Source: Volvox africanus
Taxonomy: Eukaryota > Chlorophyta > Chlorophyceae > Chlamydomonadales > Volvocaceae
Length of the DNA: 64,000 bases
NCBI GenBank assembly: GCA_030268105.1
Contig: BSDZ01000035.1
Location: forward strand, 343,001 to 407,000
Direction: 5' to 3'
Below the pieces are notes generated by a model. It saw only the letters and a program-made list of their open reading frames with translations. It was not told the origin of the DNA and ran no database searches. This document shows, piece after piece, positions 47,701-62,200 of the stretch (position 1 is its first letter; each line of letters starts with the position of its first letter). The position numbers and the translations under genes are program-made.

Positions 47701-50700
47701 CGAAATCACATACTTCATAGTAGTTGGGGTATTTTCTGAAATTTTCTTCTCGCCTGAATAATTCTTCTCGCTTGATTTTGGATGTGGATTGCAGCCTGAC
47801 ACGCTTGATCCTGACTACGTTTTTTCGTTGCCTGTGTTCACTTCTTTCATCTCTGACTGCAGTCTGTGGGCTGGACATTTGCGGGCGGCAGCGGTAGCGC
47901 GGATATATCCCTCAGCCCTGATAGACGGGTGCGGGCCACCTTACTACATCGCTTCTACTTCTCATCCCACTTGAAGCGCATGTCTGCCATGCTGCGGGTG
48001 GAGGATGACACGCCGGGCCTCAGCGGCCCGTCTCCGTACACCCATGGTGATACGGGGGCAATCGCCGCTGCCGGCGGCAACACAGCGCCGCAGCACGTGG
48101 TGGTGGTCAAGGGAGCACCGGAGGTGCTCAAGGGGCTGCTGGGTGGGTGAGCGTTTGCTGTGGCGGTTGGTCCTCTTGTGCCTTGTCCATGTGTCTTAGC
48201 TGCAGAAGCCATCGAGCGCGGGGAACGGCGCAATAGGACGAGGAAAGTGCTTCGGTAAGTGCTTTTTAAGATTCGAGGAGTTGCATATCCTAACGATATA
48301 CCTCAGCTTAGGCTGAGGTGCATCTGCGTATGAAGAGTGGCTGGTACAGCCTGTCCAGGTTCGAATGTTGTTGTTGTCATCTTTCGATGTCCCAGGCGTC
48401 TAAGGCAGCTCTGCGATAGCACGGCGTCCCCCCAGCCGCTACGGCTGCGCTCAAACCATGTTCGCCAGTAAAGCGATGGCTTATCTCACCCACTCGCCCA
48501 CCCGCCCTCACCCTGTCCTCTGGTCCCGGTCGCAGCCAATGTACCTGCCAACTATGACAGTGAGTATAAGCGCTACGCTGCTGAGGGCGCCCGTGTCATT
48601 GCGCTGGCGCATAAAGCCCTGCCGGTGGTGAGTTATGTATTATTGGAATCTCATTTTCTTTGTCTTTTAGTCGGTAATGCACTCGTTTATTGGGCTTATC
48701 CGCTTGGCCCTGGCATTGCACCGGCCATTCGTCCAGAAACTGCACTTCCCCGCGCTGCCCACAGACGCTCTGTCCACAGGTTTGTCGCGCTCCTGTTACA
48801 ACCTGCCTCGGTTGTATGCGCATGCCTGAACCCGGCCTATCCGGCCTACACTCTAAATGCACCCTTGAACCTACAGGAATTGGACGTGGCGGCGTTGCGC
48901 TCCATGCCACGGGAGGTGGTGGAGTCGGGACTCAATTTCGTAGGTAGGTGGGAATAATTGCATGGGACACTTGTTACCACTGCTACCAAGTGCAAACTGG
49001 AATGGGACATCATACGACAGGGATGGGAACAAGGTCACAAGACCTCTGCAACGTGCTTCGGCTTTGTACCAGTCGGAGCGGACCAGGGTGGAGACCAACG
49101 TACTTGCGCTACCCGCAATTCCGGTTACTTGCATGTCGGACTGTAAGCACGGTATTGTTATGGGGCACGATGCATCCACGTCCCAAACCATAGTACACCG
49201 CATGGGCCACCTTTAAACATTGAACGCAAATTCCTTGGGCGTTGGTGCAGTGATTGCCATTTGAGGTTGAACCTCGTCTTACCTATTTTCAGAAGCATGT
49301 TACTGATGCTGACAGAATAACTGCTGAGCCCAGAACGCCCACCCACACTCCCTAGCGCGTGCGAATGTCCCTTCCTTCTCCCCCACAAAGTAGAGTGCAA
49401 CGAAAGGTGCTCTTTTTCTCCTTTTGCACGCCCTCTCTCCATGTGCAGGCTTCGCGGTATTCCAATGCCCACTGAAGCCCGAGAGCGAGCCAGCGCTGGC
49501 AGCACTGGCAGCCTCGTCACACCAGCTGGTCATGATCACGGGCGATGCACCCCTTACCGCCTGTTACGCGGCAGCGCGGGTGCACATTGTGACTCGGCCA
49601 GTGTTGGTGCTAGGGCACGTCGAGGAGGACAAGGGGCATGCAGGTGGCGGCACGCAGGGGGCTAAGGAGGTAGGCATGGAGCTTGGAAATGTGCAGTGAA
49701 CGATGTGAGAGGATACGTTCAAGCTACATGGCGTTTTTGGTGCGGTGATACCGTTCTTGCGGCACTCCTTGTGCGTCTTCGCCCACGCTGTCAATGCTGC
49801 CGTGCACTCGCATGCAGGCCGGCACGGAAGATGACAATGCATTCTGCTGGACGTCCCCCGACGAGTCCGTACGAATACCCTTCAGCCGTAACTGGGACGA
49901 CATGCTGCGGGTGAGAGCAAGTCGCAGCCTGATGATGAATTATCTTCATGTTCTGCAGCTGGTATAGGAACCGCGTCAGGTAGTTCGCATCTATCCTGTT
50001 TGCTAGCTCTGGATTGGGAAGGAGGATACGTGGGCATGATAAGGTTGCCATGATTGGGTTTTGGACAACCTGCGGCGAGCTGCCGATGCGATATGCAGAT
50101 GACTGTGCAAGATGACTGTGCAAGATGCAACGACATTGCAAGAAGCTGTACTTATTAGTCGAGAAGGGCCACGGCCCATTGGGCGCTTCTCTCAGAAAAG
50201 GCTTATTGAGGACTGCGCTCCCATTTGCCGCCCTAGGTTGCGTTCGAGTACGACCTTGCTGTGTCCGGCGACGCACTGGCGCACGCGACCGCCGTGGGAG
50301 CAGCATCGCAGCTGATTCCGCTCTGCCAAGTGTTTGCGCGTGTCTCTCCCGACCAGAAGGAGCTTGTAGTGAACACGCTACGAGCTCAGGGCGCCATAAC
50401 GCTTATGTGCGGAGATGGGACCAACGATGTGGGCGGCCTCAAGGTGCGCTGATGGGACGCGGAGTCTGACTCAGTTCAGGGGGAAGACAGCCCTTCGTGG
50501 CGAGATTGGATGATGGCAGAGAAGTGAAAGTAAGGGGTTTATTACTGTTAGGCGGGATGCGTGTTGATGTGCACGACTCGTATATATTACCGATGTTTGT
50601 GTGACGAACATGATGGGTACGGTCAACCAGGTAACGGAAACCGATGGTGCAGAGGACGTCCCGGCGATGATTACATCTATGAAATATTTGTTTTACCTAT

Positions 50701-53700
50701 TTTCATAGGCATTTTCTGCTTATGCTGAAGATAACCATCCTGAGCCCAGACGTCCTCATGCTGTCCTCTGTATACATGAATCAGGGGCCGATGGAAGTGG
50801 GCCCCTGATTAAGTAGTTCACATGTTCACCTTTATTGTGCGCCAACGCTGCTTCCATTCCTTATCCATTCCCCGTCCTTTCACATTCCATGTGATGCATT
50901 AACGTCCGCGTCAAACCCAACCAAAGGTGTTGTTTGTGTGGGATCTGATGTTAGGGTTTCCAAGGTGTGATCCGGTATTAGCTACGCAAGTCACGACTTG
51001 TATGAGGTGGCTGCAACGTACCCTCTGTGCCTGCGTCCGACGTTTCTAAGGACCCCTCTCCCCGATTAGGCTGCCCACGTGGGTGTGGCGCTGTTAAGCG
51101 CTAGCGAGTCCACCAAGAAAAGCTCCAAGAAGGGCACAGGCAAGAAGGGGGACAAAGATGACAAGGCGCTGGCGACGACAGGCACGGGGTCTGGGGACAA
51201 GGCAACGCCCGCCACCAGTCCGGGCGGCAAGTGAGTCTGCCTCAATGCCGCATCCTGTCACCTCGACGGCTGCCGACTGTCTTGCAGCTGCCAGGACACA
51301 AGGGACGGTGGTCGGTCGCCATAACTTCACGATAGCGTTTCATGATGTTCGCCGTACATCTATCCTTGTTTGAGCCGCGGAGCCGCTTGCTTCTTTACAT
51401 GCATTCGTGTTCCCTCTTGCAGTTGCTTATTGCAGACGCATGGTTATTGCTTTATCTGTTCTGATTGATGAGCGCATCGTTTTCACACACGCAGGCGCAC
51501 CGCGGGCCAAGAGCTGCTAGCACGCGCCCGCGCCGCCAACCAACCCGTCACCCCACGCATGGAGTCCATGGCGCGCATGCTGGACAAGATGGAATCCTCG
51601 GCTAAGACCGGGGTCGACGGCGATATGCCAATGCTCAAACCTGGAGATGCCTCCATGGCGTCTCCCTTTACCGCCAAGGCGACATCGGTGATACCCTGTA
51701 CCGATATTATCAAGCAGGGCAGGTACGACTCAAGGATAGGGGGTGGGGGTTGTCTGGCAAAAAGAAACAGACCGAAAGTGTCTGAGCCGTACTCTTCCAG
51801 GGGCAAGATACACCCATATAGCCTGGGCTGTCATGCGGCTAGCGCATGTGCGTTCTAGGTTCTCACGTAACGGGGCGCCAAACAGGGCCTAACTGCAATG
51901 TTTTTGGACCGGATGTTTAGTTCAAGAGCCCTTCTGCGACCGCAGCGAACCCCAGAGTGACAGTCCTCCATGTCCTTTCTGCAGGTGTACGCTGGTGACG
52001 ACTGTGCAGATGTTCAAAATCTTGGGCCTCACATGCCTTTCAACTGCGTACAGCCTCAGTGTGCTGTACCTGCAAGGCGTGAAGCTGAGCGACACGCAAG
52101 TGGGTTTGTACGGCGATCTTACTTTTAGAGTTTTAGAATGGAGGTTTTTACTGGCGAAAGTTGAAGCGGAGACATCAAAGCACCAATCAAAAGGATTGCC
52201 TTTCGCTAATCTCTATAACATAGCCCGCGTGTTGACTGCAGTAAAGCAGATGTCCGGGCCATAAGTGACCCACAATTCAGTCCTGAAGTTCATAACTCAG
52301 ACCTTCGTTATCTCTCACCTCATCATCTGTCGCCTGTCTGCTCCCAGGCCACCGTGACCGGTATGCTATCAGCCGCTCAGTTCCTGTTCATCAGCCAGGC
52401 CAAGCCGTTGGATAGCCTGAGTCCTGTACGGCCCCATCCTAACATCTTTAACTGTTACTTCTTCGGCTCGTTGCTCGGGCAATTTGGGGTGCACCTGGCG
52501 CTGTTGGTAAGGGCAGGGGCAGGGAGGGATGAAAACGACAGGGTTAGGGGGGGGTCAAAGAGGCTGGGGCGGGTGAGGCTGGTAGAGGCAATGGCAGGGG
52601 TTGGGGTTGGGGTTCGATGATACACTACATAGACATGAGTCAAGCACAAGAAACAGTGTGACACTCAATTACATGCATTCATTCCCGTTTGGTAATCATA
52701 ATTTACCTGCACAGATGTATTTCTACCGTCTGGCACTGGGTTCCATGCCGGAGGGGGAACGACTGTCCTCGGAAGCGGAGTTCAAGCCTAACCTTGTTAA
52801 CACGGTGTGCTACCTGGTACAGGCGGTGGTGCAGGTGGGTTGCCACTCGGATGCCGCAGCGTCATGTGTTGATTCCCAGGGAACGCCTTAATTAAAGAAA
52901 TGCAGAGGAATTGGTATTACTTCTACCACCCATTCTTGTGCATTTAGGGTGGCCCATCATATTTTTGCCTTCTGCGACGAGAGTGACAGTGACAGATATG
53001 GTCGAATTTCTTGCTCGTCGTGTGCCCATACGACTTAGGGAAGTATAGCTAACGTTCCTTGGGTTCCTCGATGCCGTGAGGAATATGGTACTCTGTTTCA
53101 TCCCGGTATCTCAAGTCCAGCTGTTTCGCATTTACAAAAATGACCTCCTGGGACGGTGCTTTCAGATGATGACGTTTGCGGTCAACTACGCGGGCCATCC
53201 CTTCAACACGTCGATCATCGAGAATCGCAACCTTTATAATAGCCTGCGCATTTCAGCAGGGTTCATATTCCTAGTGGCGGCAGAGCTGATTCCCGAGCTC
53301 AACAGCAGCTTCGGCATGGTGCCCATACCCCAGGTAGGGCTCTCATTTCTCTTACACGTGTCGATATCCGAGTGCGTTGTTGGCAGCCAGTCATTTTTGT
53401 TTTACTGATCGCTAGCTATAGAAACGTGTGTGGGAAATGACTATCATCGCACGTAGAGCTTACGGGCTGGTGGGGCAAGGAAACGTCCAGGGCCCGTTTT
53501 TGTTATGGGCTCCTTCCTGGTTATGTGGGCCTGTTACAACAGACACCTAGGACTTCCCACATATCAACCTTGGGCCAATCATGGTACGATGGTTGTCCAC
53601 GGCTTTGCCTTCCAGTCCCGTAACCCATTTTCCGTGTAATTGTTTCCCTCGCCTGGCGTCATTGTCTTGTTTTCTTTCCGTGCAGCACATCAAGGTACGG

Positions 53701-53868
53701 TTGGTTGGGTTGTCCTTCGGCGCTTTCCTGCTCACGTGGCATTTAGAGCGCATCCTTCGCGCTCTCTTTCCCGCGCCTGTGCCGCCGCCTAAGGGCTACC
53801 AGTGCTATGTTGCAGACATGCGTCGTCTGGGGCTTGCGGAGGGCGCAGAAGACAAAAAGAAGAAGTAG
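41777..53868 (+). CDS. ATP13A1: P5A-type ATPase (ATP13A1/Spf1/MIA class)
   Basis: Twenty-six exons all join in phase to about 1353 residues: 41777-41964, 42052-42259, 42836-42943, 43209-43279, 43623-43710, 44153-44316, 44620-44696, 44965-45211, 45430-45622, 45851-46024, 46418-46611, 46956-47054, 47269-47425, 47863-48142, 48536-48627, 48877-48943, 49449-49669, 49818-49910, 50237-50443, 51070-51230, 51495-51722, 51985-52099, 52348-52506, 52715-52834, 53166-53333, 53686-53868. Landmarks: TGYH N-terminal membrane segment; LTGES (actuator); [11 protein letters not shown], the P5A M4 signature; [11 protein letters not shown] with the phosphorylated Asp; [42 protein letters not shown] hinge; and C-terminal membrane helices. 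P5A ATPases sit in the ER and pull mis-inserted transmembrane helices out of the membrane (family knowledge). The C terminus KKKK fits a dilysine ER-retrieval signal. Cytosolic loops carry Lys/Gly-rich insertions. TGDA replaces the common TGDN. Confidence 0.95.
50777..50808. repeat. Perfect 11-bp stem hairpin in an intron
   Basis: AATCAGGGGCC and its exact reverse complement flank a 10-base loop within the intron after exon 19 of the P5A ATPase gene. It sits just downstream of a stretch resembling another in the intron after exon 16, so it may belong to a dispersed element. Confidence 0.7.
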
Positions 53869-56259
53869 CAAAATCCGGGCGGGCACGATGCTAATGAATA
53901 TGGGAGGATATCCAGTGTTGGGAATACGAGTGAAAAGGACGATATCGGTGGGTGGCGGATGTTGAGGTTGGTCTAATACACTCGGCTCGTTATGCGTGGG
54001 CGGAACGCGTGATGCATTTGTGGGAGCGTGTTGTGGTGGGAGCGAGGAAAGCAGAATCAGCATTGTGATGCATGGGACATCCAACTGAAAAAATGTACAT
54101 TCTTTGCCATGACGTGCGCGTATGAATTCAATTTACATCCTAGGTGTGTCGGCAGGTGGACACACAAGGACAGTCCTTGCTATCATCTATGTCATCGTTA
54201 CTCAGTAATTATGCAGCACCATAACCAAGGAAGTGCTGCATTTTCCTGACCCTGCCATGCTTTCCCAGTGCATTTCCTCGTGAGTATTCTGATGCTTTGG
54301 CTCGTAGGAAGGCATGGCAGCTTCTTTACCTTCAGGAAATGTTTTACTGCGGAAATTGTGTTGTGAAAAATTGCGTGCGACTGAAACACTGGAGTCTCCC
54401 TCTCAACCCCACATGGAGAGGGGGAGAAAACAGTATCACAAAATGGAAAAGAGAAGAGAACAATGTAATCCTATTTCATGTGGTTCATGGGAAAGCTCCC
54501 AGAACCAAGAACTGATTAGCTAGCACGTCTCGTCGGATAGGCATATTGCAAGACGAATACTTGGCTATTTGCCTGCTTGCGTCGTCCGAAGACCGTTTCG
54601 TCAAGCTCCTCTCCAGCGAACGAGTTAGTTGATTTTTTCACTGATTGATCTGATCCCTCCGTTTTCTTCGTCCTATGCAGCGTTCTACAGCATTTGAAGC
54701 CAGTAGCATCCGTTCCGAAGAGTCCTAACATTTGTTTGGAATCAAGAAATGGTACGTCATGAATGGCATCATGAGCCATTCTGATTCTAGAAAGACCACA
54801 GAATCAATGTCACGACCGTTGGCGTTACCAGACATGAAAGATGCCAGTGCTCGTGCTATCGTGCAAGTGGAATGCATTAATAGTTTATTTATGATCATAT
54901 AATATAATATAAATATTTATATCATATGTGTGAGCAGTAGGCCGGAGCTGGGACTCAGTCCACTGGCCAGTTTATGGGGAGCGACTGTGCCCCAAAGAGC
55001 CCTAAGTTTATAAGACCCTTTCAAGACCTTAGCTTAACCCATGAGTTCGCCTAGGGCACTTAGTGTGATGTCGTTGCAGTAACCCGGCTTGACACACCGT
55101 TGCCACGACCGCACCTAGTGCTGCTGCCGTGTAAGGACTTGCGGTCGTGTCCAGAACCGCATTCAGACCCATGTCATGAACCATATCCAGGATAGCTACA
55201 GCTGTTAGCCATGATCACCTGGCTGGCGGTGCCAGAGCCGCCATCCAGAGTGTATGAAGATAAGTATATGAAGACAAGCCCCCTGTCGTAGTGCCTGTGC
55301 ATTCGAGCATTCAGTGCTTTGTCAGTCGAGGGCATATATACTGTTGCAACGTGGAGGCGCTTACAGCTCGGAAAGGAGGTGAGGCTCGGTTCAGTCCCGG
55401 TGCAGCCATCATATGGATTATCGAACTGCATAATTATTTGCGCCAACTAATTCGCGCGACAGCAATGTTTGTGCCGCGTACTTCAAAAACTTAAGGATCA
55501 CAATCGGCGACCTGTGCAGTTAATTGTAAAAGGAGGGCAAGTTAACCTGCGTGGGCAATCAGTAACGGGGGCTGGAATCGGCGTAAAGCGAGCCTGTATG
55601 CCTTGTCGGCACCTCGTCGCTCCTCCTTTCTCCTGGCCCGCCTGAAAGAAGCAAACGCCACACATGGAGGACCCCAGCACGGCATCATGCATATGCAACA
55701 CGTCCCACTTAATCAACTGCACGCGCTTCCATGCTGCACGAGCGCTGACATACGGTGAGGCCTTAGCGAAAGCTGGTAACTAGCCCTGGACATCGCGATT
55801 CCTTGTACGAAACTGCAAAAATGTGACATTTTCTTTGTTTAACGATGTCGGTAACGGGTTTTGCGAAATGCCGGCTGAGCCGGGAGTAAGCGAGCTCGCG
55901 GGCGAGGAACGGCGAGGGTGGGCGTTGACGACCTGTTGACGACTGACGGAGGCTGTCGGCAAGGTGCGCTGGGAGCGCTGCTGTGGCACAACAGCAAAAC
56001 CTGAGCAACCCCATCATCTTTTGTAAGGCCTGGCAGAGCAACGTGTATGGTATAAAATTGCAAGGCTCTACAAACCTCTATTGCAACAAGCGTCGTACGG
56101 CGTTTTGCATGTTCAACTGCTGAGGCCCCTCCATCAGGAAACCCGTGAAGTGTGGTATACAGTTGCTTCTGATACCACACGGAAATGTTACGAGACGTCA
56201 TGAATACCTATTCAAAGCCTTGAGAAGAGATAAGAGTTTAAGGTGCAGCGGCGGGGACC
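53869..56259. other. Intergenic, no gene recognised
   Basis: About 2.4 kb between two plus-strand genes. It contains an AT-rich palindromic stretch (about 54888-54928, centred on TATAAATATTTATA). Two minus-strand frames look faintly protein-like (54516-54779, with DETVFGRRKQANSQ; and 55500-55760, with AAWKRVQLIKWDVLHMHDAV) but have no supported starts, family motifs or phased partners. Confidence 0.45.
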
Positions 56260-59200
56260 ATGAAGAATATAGCATCTTTGTTATTATGCAGGGAATTAAA
56301 TCAATCTCCCTCTGGTAGATTTAATCGAGGCTTCGAACAGTCTGCCGTCAGTCGCTGGGCCGAGGAAGATTTCTTGCAGCATAGCTCTTCTGAATATGTG
56401 GAGTTCAGGCCGCCTCCCCGTTCATCGATCGCTGCTGCTTTTAGTCTAGATGGAAGATACCTGGCGTCTACGCAGTAAGAACTATGCCGAAATAAGTGTA
56501 ATTCAATAAAGTACAAAAAACTTGAAAATGCGTTTTTTGGCCTATGGAACAGTGGAGATCATACAGTGAAGGTCATAGATGTCCGAACCGGGAGACTCAT
56601 TCACTCGCTGGCTGGGCACCGGCGAACACCATGGGTGGTAAGCGCCGTCTATCCGCGCATATTCATCGATACTGTTAATGCTGCAATCCCCTCCTTGATA
56701 TTATTTTTGGCTGGCTCATAAGTAGTCTGACTGTGGTTTTGCGCTTGTCTTGGCCAACTTTACTGGTCAGGTCCGGTTCAGCCCCGTGGACCCTGACGTT
56801 ATGGCCAGCGGTTCCTTGGACTCCACAGCGGCCATATGGCAAGTTAGCACGGGCCAGATGCTCAACAAATACGATTTCGGTACGTGATGAGCGGCGATAA
56901 GTGGAATGAGGTGCACGGAAGGGAGGAGGGAGGGCGAAACCCTGGGGACGACATGGTTTGTTGGTTTCAAGGACCGACCCGTTCGGCATCCTTTACTCGT
57001 TCCCAGGGTTTTTCTCAACTTCTCATGAGCGGGGGCATAAGCAACCATGCTTAAATTTGGTTGTTATTGCGTTCGCCGCTGCCCGTCACATGTTCAGTAT
57101 GGGACCACGAATGAAGCTACGCGTAGCTTTGAGAACCCCCTCTAGGCACTGCAGGGCAAAGGCGCACCCTTCCGTCGTGCACTCTATGCACACGGGCACT
57201 ACACGCACTTCATGTCATATCAAGCTCCCGGCGGCTTCTTTTATACTCACATTTACGGGGCAGGAAAAAGACCACCATTCCTACAAAGAACAACAGAGAT
57301 TGCTGCGCTCAGCTACAGCCCCTTCACTGGGGCCGTCTAGTTCTCCCATGCGGCTTCGATGCCTGCTTTGTTTGTAAGTAGCCGTTATCGTTCAGAATCC
57401 ACAGTGTATCAATTAGGGTGGGCAAGTATAACACGGCCCTGGATATCCAAAACGGTTGCCCTCACCCGATACTGCTGTACGTATGCACACTGCACAGGCA
57501 AGCCGATCGCTTCATTGGCGTTTGACCCCTCGGGCACTATGCTGGTCGTGTCCGCGGGACACAAGGTGCGAAACCGTGTCGGTTTGTGTCATTGTGGGCC
57601 ACTGCCTCGATGTACTTATCACCCCAAGGCGCAGTTGGGTGTGTAGCTATGCTTACTGGCACATCTCCTGGGCTGAGTGCGATCCTGAGGGACTCCCTAA
57701 CCTGTTCCGTCCCGAGGCTGCATAAGAAATTAGGGCGGGGTATTCAATGGCGGCTCCCCGAAGCGCTGGGGCCTTTGCTTAAACACCCGGATGTCAACAT
57801 TACTTATTTAGGTCGTCATATTTGTGCCGAAATTCGATAGTCAACGATGTCGACCGGGGGCGGCTGGGTGTATGTGTGCGAGCTCGAAGGCCATGTTTCT
57901 CCGTCCGCAGGCGCATGGCGATCTATTTGTAACCGTTGTCGCTAGGATGGGGCTCACACCGTAGGAGGCTTAGCATGGGGGGGGGGCCGATCCGGCGCGG
58001 GAGCTTCAGAGAGCTTTACCAGTCCCTTATTCATGGCCGAGTGCCTAAGGCCTCCATGTTTCCCGCCGAGCGGCTTCCTGGCTCCCGCAGGTATTTAGCT
58101 GGCCTTTCACACGACTGGCGCCGCCTGTTAAGATTCTCAAGACGCGCCGGTCCCTGCGTGCGCTGCATTTTCACCCAACCGCGCCCCACATCCTCCTGAC
58201 GGCAGAGGTCACCGAGCGGCGTGCAGGCACCACCGCTGACGGCGTCGGCACAGCTGCTGCAATGGCAGCGGCAACGCCGCCTCCACAGCAGGCCCACGGT
58301 AACAATCGCAACCTGAATCGGTTCCAGCAGCAGCAGCAGCGGCAGCAGCAGGCCCCGGTGCACAGCCAGCTGGCGTGGATCCACCAGGCGGGGGGGGTTG
58401 GAGCTGGTGAGGGTGTTGATGGTGGCGGTGATCTCGAGCACGTTGCGCCAGATGATCCCGATCCACAGGTCGGTCACGCGTTCAAGCCATGTGCGTCTCC
58501 TTTATGTGCCAAGGGGGTTGACGCGCTGGGTCAGGAGTTTCAGTGCTCTCGCACTCGCCCCGTCCAGCAGCTTCTCAGTTGATGTTCCACCTCGGGTCTA
58601 TCCCGGGACTCGCGTGTTCGTTCACTGGCACCCGCTCCCATGTAACCACTGCAGGAGGCAGTGGATGACCTGGCGGTTTTTATTGCAGCGCACAACAGCA
58701 TGACACCCTCGCAGCTGCAACAGCAGCGACAGCAGTCGCAGCAGGACGTGGCACAGGATCAGCAGGCCGCTGCCGTGGGCCCGAGGGCGAGCGCTGCCCG
58801 GAACGCACACCACCAGGTGAGCGGGAGGATGACCATGTAACGGCATGACATCAGTAATACTACGGCGGTAGCGGGAGGAAAAATGAACGTGCGTTGAAGC
58901 AATATGGTCGTCACGTATCAAGGAATTTAGCCAGGAATTGTATGCACATGCGTATGCACATGGGTGTCTAGACCTAAGAGGCGATTGGGGTTTGGAGGCA
59001 GGAAGAAGCTGACGGAGGCCATTTGAGCTTTCTTGAACCGAAAGTGGAACGAATTAAGTGTTCCACGGCTAACAAGACATTTTTTGGAAGCGCAACTGGC
59101 TTTCGTTGCTCATCCTCAGTGCCAAAGCTTCGTTTATTGGGATTCAGCTTCGTTTATTGGGATTTGCCCGTTTTGCGCCGGGCGCATTTAAGCTTGGCGT

Positions 59201-62200
59201 ACATCATCCACGCGCAGGGGGCAGCACCCTGGCCCACCGGTCTGCTCCGAAACCTGTTGATGGGAGTCACCGGGATTTTCACGGGGAGCTTGGGTGGAGG
59301 CGGTGCCGCTGGCGCTGGCGGTGGCTCAGCCGCTGGAAGGGGGGGGACCGTCAATCAGCAGGCTGCAGACGGTGCGCGCGGCGTGCGGGGAACGGGGAGC
59401 TCCCCAACTCATGGTGGCCACGCTGCTGTTGCTGCAGAAGGTGGCGGCCCCTATGTTGTCACTGGCGCTGCGTTTGCTGGCGGCGGCGGTGCCCCGTCGG
59501 TCAATCCGGGTGACGGAGGGATGGCATGGGGCAACGCGCACCCAGGGCACTCAGCTCCACCTGGGAATGCAGTGGCTACAGCTATCGCCCCGCCGGTCGG
59601 TGGCAGGCTGAACGTCCTAGCCCCTGCCCATATTATACGTCACCACAACATGGGCGGTGGGATAAGGCACGCGATACCGCTTGTGGCACCGCCGGCAACG
59701 GCCCCCTTACAGTCCCGGGCACTGCGCGGCGGCACGGGGCGGCGTCTGCGGGATCCACACGTGGCAGCTTACGACCTGATGTGGGGCTGGGATCATACCC
59801 AGCGGATGTCAGAAAGCGAAATCGTCCGGCTTCGGGAGCTGGCACTGCGGGTGAGGAGGGCGAGTAGGATGATAATTGGGCGGAGGATGATAAGGATGGT
59901 AATAAGGTCGACGCAAGCTAATATTAGAAAGAGCACCCTTGCCGCTCCTCCACCTACCATTATAACATGTGCCAAGGGTATCAGCGCTACCACTAATGAT
60001 ATGCTTGTCCATGGCGTTGCTATCGGTTTCTGGTCCCGTCGATGTCGCTGCGCCGCCGCCATCTGGCCCTGATCACCTGAGTCCCGCGACCGGTTCCCGT
60101 GATCCCTGGCCCTCCGCAGGCTGCCCCTGACCTGCCGTCCGCCGCCAACCATGACACCCCATGCATCGTCACTGTGCGGTTGTGGGACTTCCGGGATCCC
60201 ACTCGGGAGCTGCGCAAGGAGTTGCTGGTGCTGCCCCGCGTGGTGCTGTGCAGGTGGGGCCAGGGCATGCAAGTGGAAAAGGCAGGTGGGCAAGGTGGGC
60301 CGGGTTTGACCACGTCGTCCTATGCACCGCGGAGGGTAAGGAAAACGCAAGGAAAGGGATCTCGTAGGCTGATGTGTGGGGGGCAGGGAGAGGTACTGCG
60401 CAAATGGTATGAGTGGGCGAAACTGGGCATAAGGCGGGTTGGACGGGTTGGAAGGGCATGGGATACTCAATCCGCCAGTTCAGGGATAAAGAGCGCTGAG
60501 CGGGATGGGTCCCAGCGCGAAGACGGAGATGACATAATCGTTCCCTCCTTTCCTTTCCCAACACAGCGAGATGGGGATCCACTTCACCACCTGTGGTCGC
60601 TATATGGTGTGCTGCGTTGTGCGAGAACGTCCAAGTGAGGCGTGCCTTAACTGGCAGGTGAGGTAGAATCGCCCATTTTTGATGGTGTTTAGGGTCTGTG
60701 GAGGCGCATTACAGCCCTGATTGTTCGGGGCCGCTGCTTGGCCCGGCAAGGGGCTGTTAGCGGCTCGGGGTACAGGAGAGCCCGCGGGTTTTCCGGCGCT
60801 CTGTTCTGTTGGATGGCCCCGTTCCCCAATGGTGCTGATGCTGCAGTCAGCCTGGTCGCCTCCACAGAGGTCCTCCTACCTTTGCATTCACAATCTCATC
60901 CTTTTCATCAACCGTTGCTCTTGCCTTCAGGCGGTCCAGGCCGCTGGGGCGGCGCAAGGTGTAGCCGCGACACGAACCCACGCACACCCGCGGGTGGGTT
61001 CCGGGGCCGTGGATGAGGAGGGGCAGGGCGGGAACGCCTATTGTGGTTGCGCCGGCAATTTGGGAGAAGCAGATTGCGGTGCTGCTGGCGCCGGCGTCGG
61101 CGACATGGACGATGTGGAGGCAACACACGTAGCAGTCGGTGTGGCGGTAGGGCCGACTGTGACAGTTGCACCTGCCGCTGGGTCACCGGGCTCGTGTCGA
61201 AGTGTTGAGATGACGGATGCAGGTAGGGGATGCCGCTTGGGGCACAGGGCGGGAACCGGAATGTCGCGCCTTGGGCGATAGGCGGCAGCTGCATGGAGCT
61301 TGGCTGGAGGCACGGGCCGCATTACTGGCTCAGCACGGGGGCTAGACAGGGATTGCCCTTACACGGTGATCCCTTAAGCCGCTTAAGCTTCTGCCCATGG
61401 GTGAATATGGAAGGCGCTCCTGGACTGCATTGATTTTTCATATTGGACCATTCATTTTCCGCAAACAATGAAATGTTGACTTCACACCCATTACGCACTA
61501 CCATCCGTACACGTCTGGATCCCAATAAGCTGTCCATGTTGTCGGCCTGCTGCTGTGCAGAAGCCCGGCCTCGGGGTCCGCCGCTTCACGATGGCGGTGG
61601 CGGCGGCGAGCAGACTGTAGGCTGGCTGGGAGGTGACGGCGGTGGTGAGACGCAGGAGTATGATGACGAGTACCTGTATGACACTGCAACACAGGCATTC
61701 GGGCAAGAGCCTCGAGTCAACAATGGGTCGGGGGCCGCGGAGTCGGCAGGTTGGCGGGGTCCCCACAGCGGCGGTAGCGACGGCGGTAATGCCGGCGCGG
61801 GAAGCCCAGCAATCAGTGCATTATCTTTGCAGCAGCGGTATCAACAGCAGGGGCAACAGCAACGGTTTCAAGAGGTACACGTTCGCCAACAGCAGCACCG
61901 GCATAACGGCCAGCCCCATACGGAAGATGTGGAGGAGGCGAGGACGGAGGTGTCCAGGTAGGCGGGGTTATGAGGACCAAACGGGCCAAACAAAGCGACG
62001 AGCACCGACACAGATGCTCTCGATAGTCGTGTGGCGCATGATTGTGGTGTGATTGCCGAGTCGCATATTGTAAAGAGCCGAGCCACGCTCATTGCCTGCC
62101 CCAAGGAATTCCTCCCTGCCCAAAGTCAAAGTGATACAGCCCTTTGGATAACTAAACGCACAAACGCGGCCAACTTCTCGCGCTTCTAGGCCCGGCGCTG

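Noticed and set aside
54888..54928. AT-rich palindrome as a replication origin or mobile-element end
   Set aside because: No flanking repeats, genes or further structure support either; AT-rich palindromes arise easily.
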